Positions 48,301 through 57,300 of a stretch of DNA of 64,000 nucleotides are shown one piece after another (within the stretch, counting starts at the first letter, position 1; every line of letters begins with the position of its first letter). Below the pieces are notes generated by a model. That model had not been told where the DNA came from. It searched no databases and saw only the letters and a list, made by a program, of their open reading frames with translations. The stretch comes from Luidia sarsii (Eukaryota; Echinodermata; Asteroidea; Paxillosida; Luidiidae), in assembly GCA_949987565.1 (NCBI GenBank), contig OX465111.1, forward strand, positions 17,491,801-17,555,800, given 5' to 3'. A program made the translations under genes and the position numbers.

Positions 48301-51300
48301 CTTTCTCCTTGCAGACATCTTGACCACCGAGTTGGTCGAGGTTGTGTGGTGGATTCAAGTCTGTTTAGCAGCAGGTACCATGTTGCATCATAGATATGGA
48401 ATGACATTAGTCTGCACAAGAAAGCAGGAGTCACAGGTTCGAATCCCAACTGAGCTGCCTGTATTTCTTTCGGCAGCCAATCGTCGAGCATCGAGCAAAT
48501 AGCGTTAGTTGCTTGTTGAAGTAGTACACTCGTTGCATAATCAAAGTATATCTGCAGTTGCGATTGCATGCGCGTGTAGTAAGTTAGGATTTTTTTCGTC
48601 ACATTTGCAGGATTCAGTGATGACAGCTATCACTCCAAAGTGCACTCACGAAGGAAGAGATCAGTGGGAGGTCTTGAGAAGCGGGTGAGTATTACGTCTG
48701 ATCAAGGACTCTGTTTCATATCTTTCCCTCTCTCGGGAGAGCTGCCCAAGTTTAAGATCTTTAGCCCGTTGCACACTAGTTGCACACGTCGCGAAGAGAA
48801 ATCGGTTATAACAAAAAAAATAATAGTGTACGCTACTCATCGTTTGTCTCCGAATGTTGTTTCCGCGTAGTTTAATATTATTCCCTTTGTTACTATTGTG
48901 GTATGAATAGTGGTATGAATAGAAAGAAGGGGAACACAGGCTTCAATTTGAGGGTAAAATTTTGCAATGTTCAACTTCCGATATCTCAAGAAATGAATGA
49001 AAAATTCCTTCTCAAATTTTCTAGAATTCTAGAAAATACACTTTGGTTGCCCGCAAAACTTAAAACATCGCTAGTATAACTGTAATAAACATTAGTGATT
49101 TGTTAGAAAACAACTCAACTGTAAGGGCTGCGCTGGCAGAAGTCTACTAATCATTGCACACGTACTGAGTGCACGTAAAGTTCCGAAACGGGGGACGTTG
49201 GTGTTTTGGTGACAGCGTTGTGTGTGTAAGCTCGCTTCGTGATCGCTAATGACATAGGTGACAGACAACTGGCGCCTGTAACCAAGGACCCTAGTTTTTC
49301 GGTTTTTGTGTGAAATGGGCTTTTGCCTACTTTCTGTCACACTCGGCTATCCCCTACCAAGAGGTTCTGAGATTCCTATTGTGAAGTCTGCCTTTTATTA
49401 GTGGCTGAGCAGGATGTAGGTGAACTAAATCCCTCCAATGTGTCACACCTCCACTGATGATAAGTGTGTATTTCTACTCAGCCGCAGTCAAGCCATTGTA
49501 GATATTTAAGGCATCTACTAATTACCAAGGCAATACTGCAGAGACATACAAGGTACACTGTTAATTTGTTGCAAGCTGGAAGCAGAGTGGCCCCTCAGAG
49601 GGCTTTTTTTTACTGAGCTCCACACAGAGATGTACACACATAATAAAGAAAATCTGCCTGTCTGGTCTGTGGTTGGGTGAACAATAAAGCAATGAACAGT
49701 AAGGGCAGAGCTTAGCATTGTTGTCTTTACTACTCTACTGCCACAAGAATAGTGTGCTTTCCAGGCGAACTAAAATTAGAACTAATTGAATGAGCTGTCT
49801 GAGTCCAGTAGTGCACAAAGGAATACATTTCAAAGGGTGCGGTTGCACAGAGATTTGTTAAGTAAGAGAAATGCAGTGGGGGAAAGCCTGTGGTTAAATA
49901 AGAGATATTTTTAAGTCAATCAGCTGATTCCTTGGCTGTTAGAAGAAAACAAAGTAGAACAAATTATTTGATGAAATAAAACTGTTGGATGAATAAAATT
50001 GATGAGTAACATCCACTAGTACACCATAATAAGCCGCATTTCTACTGGACTTATCTTGGTCAAAGTAACCGAGACTATGGTTACTTTTTAAGTCATTTTA
50101 AGTCCAGTGGAAACGGCCCAGTTAAATTTCCTCTTGATTACTTTACCGAGCCGAATGGTTACTTTTACCGGCCAACCTCTGCCCAGTAAAAGTGACCAGG
50201 GGTGGATTTCACAAAACCCTTACGATGCACCGTAACTCAACTTACAATGGATAACCCTTCCTAAGTTGAGATACACCGTATACGGTTTCTGTGCGTCGGT
50301 CATTGTCTTGCGAGTGATCGTAAGTTACGATGAGTTTGGTGAAATCGACTCCAGGTAAGTTTAACCGAGCCGATAAGTCCAGTGGAAACGCACCACTCGG
50401 AAAAACGCGACTCGGCGTACGTGCACTGTGCACAAATATTTGTTGCTAGCTCTGTAATACTTTAACCATCGTCTCGGTTAAATTGACCGACTCAAAAGTC
50501 CAAGTGGGAACCGCGGTCAAATTTGACCATTGGAAATTTAACCATCGTCTCGGTTAGATATTAGTCCAGTGGAAACGCGGCTATAGTCAGTGTGGGTTGT
50601 TTTTTTCGTTTTTGATCTGTTCTCGTGTGGCTGTCAACAGGGTATTAAAGCAACATCACCAATGGCTCCCCTAAGCGAATGGAGCTCAAGGAGAAGGGAC
50701 AAGAGCTCCACCTCTGCCTCGGACGACGACGACGAAGATGAAGAGGACGGAGAGGAGGACGAGAAATGGCCGGGAGCTATTGGCACTAGCGCTGACTACA
50801 GGCCCACGGGCACTGACCACTTCGCCTCCATCTCCTCATCGGGAATGTCATCGTCGTACTTGGCACCGAGAAAGCTTCGCGATATCTCCTCCCCTGCGGG
50901 CGCGTCCTTAGCCGGGGAGCTGGACGCTGAGAGAGGCTCGATTCGCGCCGCCTCGAGGCAGAGCCCCAGAGGAGTCAAGACGAGGACCGACGCCGAGCAC
51001 CATAGCAACAACAACGGGCACATGAAGCCGGAGAGATCCAACCTGGACGAGGCGAGACCTCATCAGCACAGAGGCCACACCAGAGCAAGCTCCAAGGAGA
51101 GCAGTGCGTTGACCGAGCCGGGCCCAGCCCACAGACACCCCGAGGGCAGGGAGACAAGCCTCCCAAAACACTCCAGGACTGCCACACAGTCTTCTAAGCA
51201 GAAGCGCACCCCCAGCGGCCGCGGCGACCGCGAGTCCGACCCGGCCACGTTCAAGCTCGACCGCCTGTTGCGCAGCTTGAAGAGCACGCCGTCGCATCCG

Positions 51301-54300
51301 ACCTCCTTGCATGCGCACCGCGGCGTCGTCGCCCCGACCAAGGACAGCTTGCAGCGGACGCCGACGAGCGTGACCTGGGATCCGCGCGTGAGCAGCAGCG
51401 TGGCCGCCGCCGCGCCCCACCTGCCCACCAAAGACTTGAAGCTGGAAGGGGTGCCCACGACGAGGGATTCCACGCCGCGCGACATCGCGACGTCGGGGAA
51501 GGAGTTCACGCTCCTCGCCAACGGGCAGATCGTGTACCGGGATTCGCGCTCCAGCAGCGGCGCATCCAAGAAGTCCTCGTCCTCATCCGAAGCGACGTCG
51601 ACGGCCAAATCGGAGAAGAAATCGAAAGAGAAGAAGCGCGCCGCGGCCAAGGCCTCGCACGAGTCCTCTCTGCAACCTCTTTCCCAAGAAGGATTTGCCT
51701 CGGCCGAAGCGTTCATTCCCGACTTGCCCTGGGAGGGAGGTGACGGATCGAAGATCGTCACGGCTCCGCCAGCCAGCTGGATAACTCAAACCAAGTGAGT
51801 TTTTTTTTTTTTTTCCAAACCGCACTCTGAAAACCTTGCACCAAAGTTGTCGGAACCGTAGCTTCTCAGCACAAATTGCACAAACGTGTGTGTCGTGAGT
51901 CACAAGATGAGATTTGAGGGTTTGCATGGTGGAAGCACAACATGGAGAGTTTGCGGTGACACCATACAAGTCATCTCTTTCAAGAGGGAGTGCGATTCAC
52001 TCAATAGTGTCTTTAGACATTCTGGTCCAAACTATAAACTATTTCACTGACGAACTGGAATTATTTTAAAGTTTGCCAATTTGGATGCAGAAGTGCAAAT
52101 AGCAGTGTGCCTGAATTTACTGGGTTGTCTCAAAAGTTAGACTGCCTGATATTTCGATCCTAACGGGACCTTTCTCAAAGGCTTTGCTTTCAGAAAGGTC
52201 CTGCTAGGATTGAAACGTCAGGCCCTCTTACTTTTAAAATTTATGTATTGCAGGTCATTTTTTTAAGTTTGCAACAGTTTTTTTTTATTTACTTCATGTT
52301 CATTATAATTCATTTTATTTTGGATCAACGCATCTTTGCGTGTTTATTGCATTTTGTTTGTTGCACAACTTGCATGTTGTCTCAGATAAAAGGACTGTAT
52401 TACCGTGGAAATTGTGTCATTTATTCGTTTTAACAATCCAAGTATGACTTTTTGTTTGTAGTGTCTTAACATAATAATTTGGTTAAACAAAGTGCTTGCT
52501 GTGTCTCATATTAAATATAGTGTGCAGTACGACCAAAATTTCTGAAAGATTTGCATGAAAGGCTTATCAGCTTGATCAGACCTAACTGGTTGCAGTCCAG
52601 TTGTGATAATGGACGCGCAGTTGATTTTTCCTGATTGCTGTCATTAGCATAAAATCCTACTGACATTATTTGCTGTGCAAACCCTATAACTTTGCATGTC
52701 CCTTGAATTCTAAGGCCATTTTTACTGAGCTGCTTAAGTACAGAAAAGACCAGTCAAATACTATCATCAGGTTATCATTAAAATAATTCTGATGTATGCT
52801 AAAGTGATACCAATAAAAGTCCTACACTACTTTACTGACTCTCTGACCAAAATGAAAATCTCAACAAAATTGCTCAGTGCTTTGCTTGGTTGCCCTGTTG
52901 AAAAAAATTACAGGCAGCATGGGCAGGATTTGAACCCGCGACTCCTGCTTTCCAGTACAGATGTATCAACCACTAGACCACTGTGCTGGTTGAGGTCCTG
53001 GGATGAATTCAAATCCACTGGTTTGATATGGAATCAACCACAGGTCCTGTTAAGCAATTGGTTTACGTACACATCCACAGACAATAAGTAACACATACAA
53101 AATTCAAACAAGCAAAGGAAAAACTGACTGGAAACGTTTTCGAACAAATTGAAAAATTGGCAAAAAAGACTTTGACTGGACTGGAATTTGAACCCAAGAA
53201 CTTTGGATTAATGTATCGGTGCTCTACCATCTGAGCTATCCAGTTCTTAGATGGTGGCCTTCCCCAATAGTCAACTAGTCTTTGCCAGGGTGGGGGTGTC
53301 AGTCAGAAGCAATTCAACCCCAAAAATGCTTTGTGATCCGATCCTGTTTTACCAAAAGAGTCTTTGGCTGGATTGATTCTCAAGCTTAAGCAGCTCACAC
53401 TATGAACATCTTAACCGTGAAAAGGGGTGAAAATGTCATTTCACAGTGAAACGAAAAAGTCACTGATTTCATGGTGCAGTTTACAGTGAATTCACCGTGA
53501 AAATAATCGCCTCTCTGACCTGATAAGGACATCTTCAGGTCACTAAAGAGACCGTGAAAAAATGTGAATATCTAGAGTTGCAAGCTCAATCCTTGAGGGA
53601 TGGTTAATTCAATTACCAGTAGGGACCACCAGCCCCCATAGAGGTACTGTTTGGTGTCCTTGTAACTGTCACTCCCAGATACTTCTAAATTGCCTCTAGC
53701 CATTTACCACCAGAAATGTGGCCTTGGAGACCACTGGTGAAAACACCTTGAAAATGACTTGGCTAACTGTGTGCCATGAAATAGGGGTGAAAACACGGTG
53801 ATTTTTCTTTTCACGGCTAAATGACATTTTCACCCCATTTTCACGGTTTAGATGTTCATAGTGTCAATGAAATGCGGCCCTGGTCCACCATACCACTGCT
53901 ATATACCCATACCATCATGTGCTTACTGCTCGATTACTCCAGGACTGCCTTAGCCGATAGCGCTATACCGTTCCGTAGCGCCCTCGCTGATTATTCCTCC
54001 TTCTACCAACGAGCTAACTCCATCATCAGTAGTCACAGGTATAAGACGGCCATCTGCCTCCACTCTCCTTCCAATGCCGCTTCTAATCTAAACACTCTGG
54101 AGTTTTGAGGCGGAGCGTGGCTCTGAAAAGAGCTGGTAACCCGGCGTTTTTTTTGGTCCATGTGTGCAGTGTGTATACCGGTGCTCTGGTACTCCTGACA
54201 ATGATGGCCAGAGTACCGGTACACACTGCCCAGAAACATTGAGTTAATTACCGGCTCTTTTTCAGAGCCACACTCCTTCTCAAAAGAGATGATAGTTTAC

Positions 54301-57300
54301 ATTCTGTCACTACAAACCTTCCACTTGGTACTCCTGCCATGCAAACCTTCAAATCTTAACTCACTATATTATCTGAGAAATCTCTGCAATACTTCACATG
54401 CCTTACCATAAAATAATAAATAATTCAGTCCAACTTTTAAAAGTTCAATTTGCCATTAAGGACCAGAACAGTCTCCATGCGTTATATTTGTTCATTTCTT
54501 TACTTTCTTAAGCAAAATTCTTGCAGTTTGGAATGTAATTTCAGACGCTTGCCTTTGTTTTACAGTCAATGTTTTTGAATACAACATCAGACCAATTTGT
54601 GTCTTTGATACGTAGTATATTTGCTTATCTTAGCTGTGTTCAATATCAGAGTTCGAGTTTTCTACAGTTTCTATGGTGAACTTATAGTGTAGATGTATAT
54701 GTGAAGTAGATGTATTTCCTTGACTAACATGCAGACTTCTGTGACCTACGACATGGACTGAGACCCGAATCTGACTCTGTTTTGACTATTCTGTGACTGG
54801 AGACACCCTGTATTTGCTTACCTATCTGAGCTGTGTTAATGATAAGAGTTTCCTATATACATAACAGTGAACGTATATGTGAAGTAGATATTTCCTTAAA
54901 TAGACTTGTATGACCCATGATGACATGGACTCTGACTCTATTTTAACTCTATCAGACTATTTTGTGACTGAAGTAGAATTTCACTAACATGGATTTGTGG
55001 TACTCTACCTTCTAAGCTGTGGGGAACTTTGTGGACTATCACAGTTTGATGGGTGGATGGAAATTAACTATTTTCTCTAATCAAGGCTCGTGAATGTTTG
55101 TTCCCTATCTGTCCATGTCCAATCTGTCGTTGTTTAAATGGTAGTTTCTCTTTCTTTTTAAAAATTTATCCATCTATCCTTCTATCAAATATCTTTCAAA
55201 AGACTAATGAGTCTGTAGCATTAACCAACACACGAATTTGATTTGTACAATTAGGCTTTTTTGTCGGTCACTTGAAAAAAAAATAATTGATTTGTCAAGC
55301 CATTCCCCCCCCCCCTCCGATAGACCAACGCTCAAGAAGAACCTAGCCAAGTTGGCCAGCTACCCGGGAGCGTTGCCCATCCAGCAGGGAGGAGTGTCCG
55401 CTGTCCAGTACGAGCCCGACTTCCCCTCCAATAAACCGGTGACCACCAACAAGTACCAGTTCATACCGACCCAGTACAGGACGCAGCCGACCAATCTGCC
55501 GGGACAGACTGTGCAAAGGCCGGGAGCAGTGCAGACTGCTTACGATAAGAGTAAGCCGAAAGCGGACTGTGAAATCTCTGCCTTTTGGAGGGAGGACCTG
55601 CCAGGATTAAGAAATGACTTTGCCTTTTCAGAAAGGTCCTGCTAGGATTGAAACGTCAGGCCCACTAAATTTTGAGATTTGCATTTTGGTAATTTTAGTC
55701 AGTAAGCAGTTTGCAACATTTTTTTTATATTTCAGGATTAAGAAATGTTAGGAGGGCCTAAAGATAGATGAAGGAGGGCCTGACATTTCAATCCTATCAT
55801 CAGGACCTTTTTTTTCAAAGGCAGAATTTTTCAAAATTGTTAAAAAGGCTTAAGCTTCCAGTCAGTTTTTTCCCTTTATGAAAGCCGTGACCCCTGCTTC
55901 TAGTGCAGACTTCTAAGAAAGACTCCTAGAAGGCAAGAGTTGCTAGTTCAAGTGCTGCCCGAGCTGCCTGGATTTTGTTCATCAGGCACCGGGCATAGCA
56001 TGCAATGGGCATGGAGGCTCGGTGCTTATTACATTGAGCAGAGCAAACCCTCATTGAATTACATCATTGCATTCTCCTCAAGCAAACATCATGTTATATC
56101 TATGAAAGGTAAAGACATCGTAACAAGAGAGAGACTTTAAAAGTTTGTAATGCTGTCAGACTCAATACAAAATGCATGAAGGACTTGTGTGAGTCTAGTG
56201 CCATGAGATAATAAAACAAGCCATGGTCAGTGATTCAGTGGACAAGTGTGTGACACTATTGTGTTGTGAGGATATGCTCCAGTTAGCGGGCATTGTGTGT
56301 GTGACAAGAAGAGGGAGGAAATGTTGAAATAGCAGACGTTTTTGGTCAGATCAGATCTCCACCTCACAGGAGACAACAGCTCTGGTAGGCTAGATGAGCC
56401 ATATGTGACCCGGCACAGCATAACGATGAATAACCCGCACTTTTGAGATTTTGAGATTTTCTAATGATGTGAAAGAGTATACCAATAGCTTTCAAATGAT
56501 ATCAAAATTACTCCATGTGAACTTTGTTGTAAATAGTACAAGGGGACTTCACTCGTTCATTTGGTACCGGACACAATATAGCAGCACCATTCTAACTCCT
56601 CGAAAGCGGCCATTCAAAAAGGCAGAAACTTTACATTTTCTTGAAAACAGTACACAAACACTCCCGAAAATCCTCGTATTTCAACATTTAGAGATGGATT
56701 TTGGAAAAATCCTTTGGACATAATATCCTCCAATGCATTAACTTTCCGAAAATACAAAAAACAAAAATGGATTTTTTTTTTTATCGAATTGAGAAGATAC
56801 TTTGACTTCAGGCGTTGTTTACTCGAAAAGTGTTTTGGTGGGATAATCCTCATGTCGCTGTGCCGGGTCACATATGATGCACACATAACCTTAGTCGGTG
56901 TGCTTTCTGTGTTGTGTACATTGCTGACCCTGTTGATGTTCATGTCATTCGCAGGCGCTTATTCCAAGAAACTCGAGGCTCTGAGTCAGTTGAGTGCTGA
57001 GAAAAGGGCTGCCATGCTTTGCCATGACTGTGACCATGACGATGAATGCACGACACCTAAAACTATGACATCCCTGAAGTATTCCCATCGCAATGATCTG
57101 TAAGTGTCCTGTGTTGTCAGACAAAGAATTAGACTGTCCACTGTCATCTGCCTTTGGTTCTAGCTCCATGATAAGCCTTGTCTTTCATCTTTTTAGAAAA
57201 TTTTTGGGGAATGATTGACAACCTAGTTGCAACATTTACCAATAAGCCCTATTTTGTGTAAATCCCCCCACTTCTCTCTTTCAATATAGGAAGGTTTGCG

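Noticed and set aside
50908..51761. Two minus-strand frames of 170 and 232 codons
   Set aside because: Shadows of the GC-rich exon 17 of the ARM/FN3 gene, which has matching splice phases on the plus strand.
53821..54108. 95-codon plus frame before a family A element
   Set aside because: Begins inside a foldback arm; no recognisable domain. It could be an old retroelement piece but I cannot support that.
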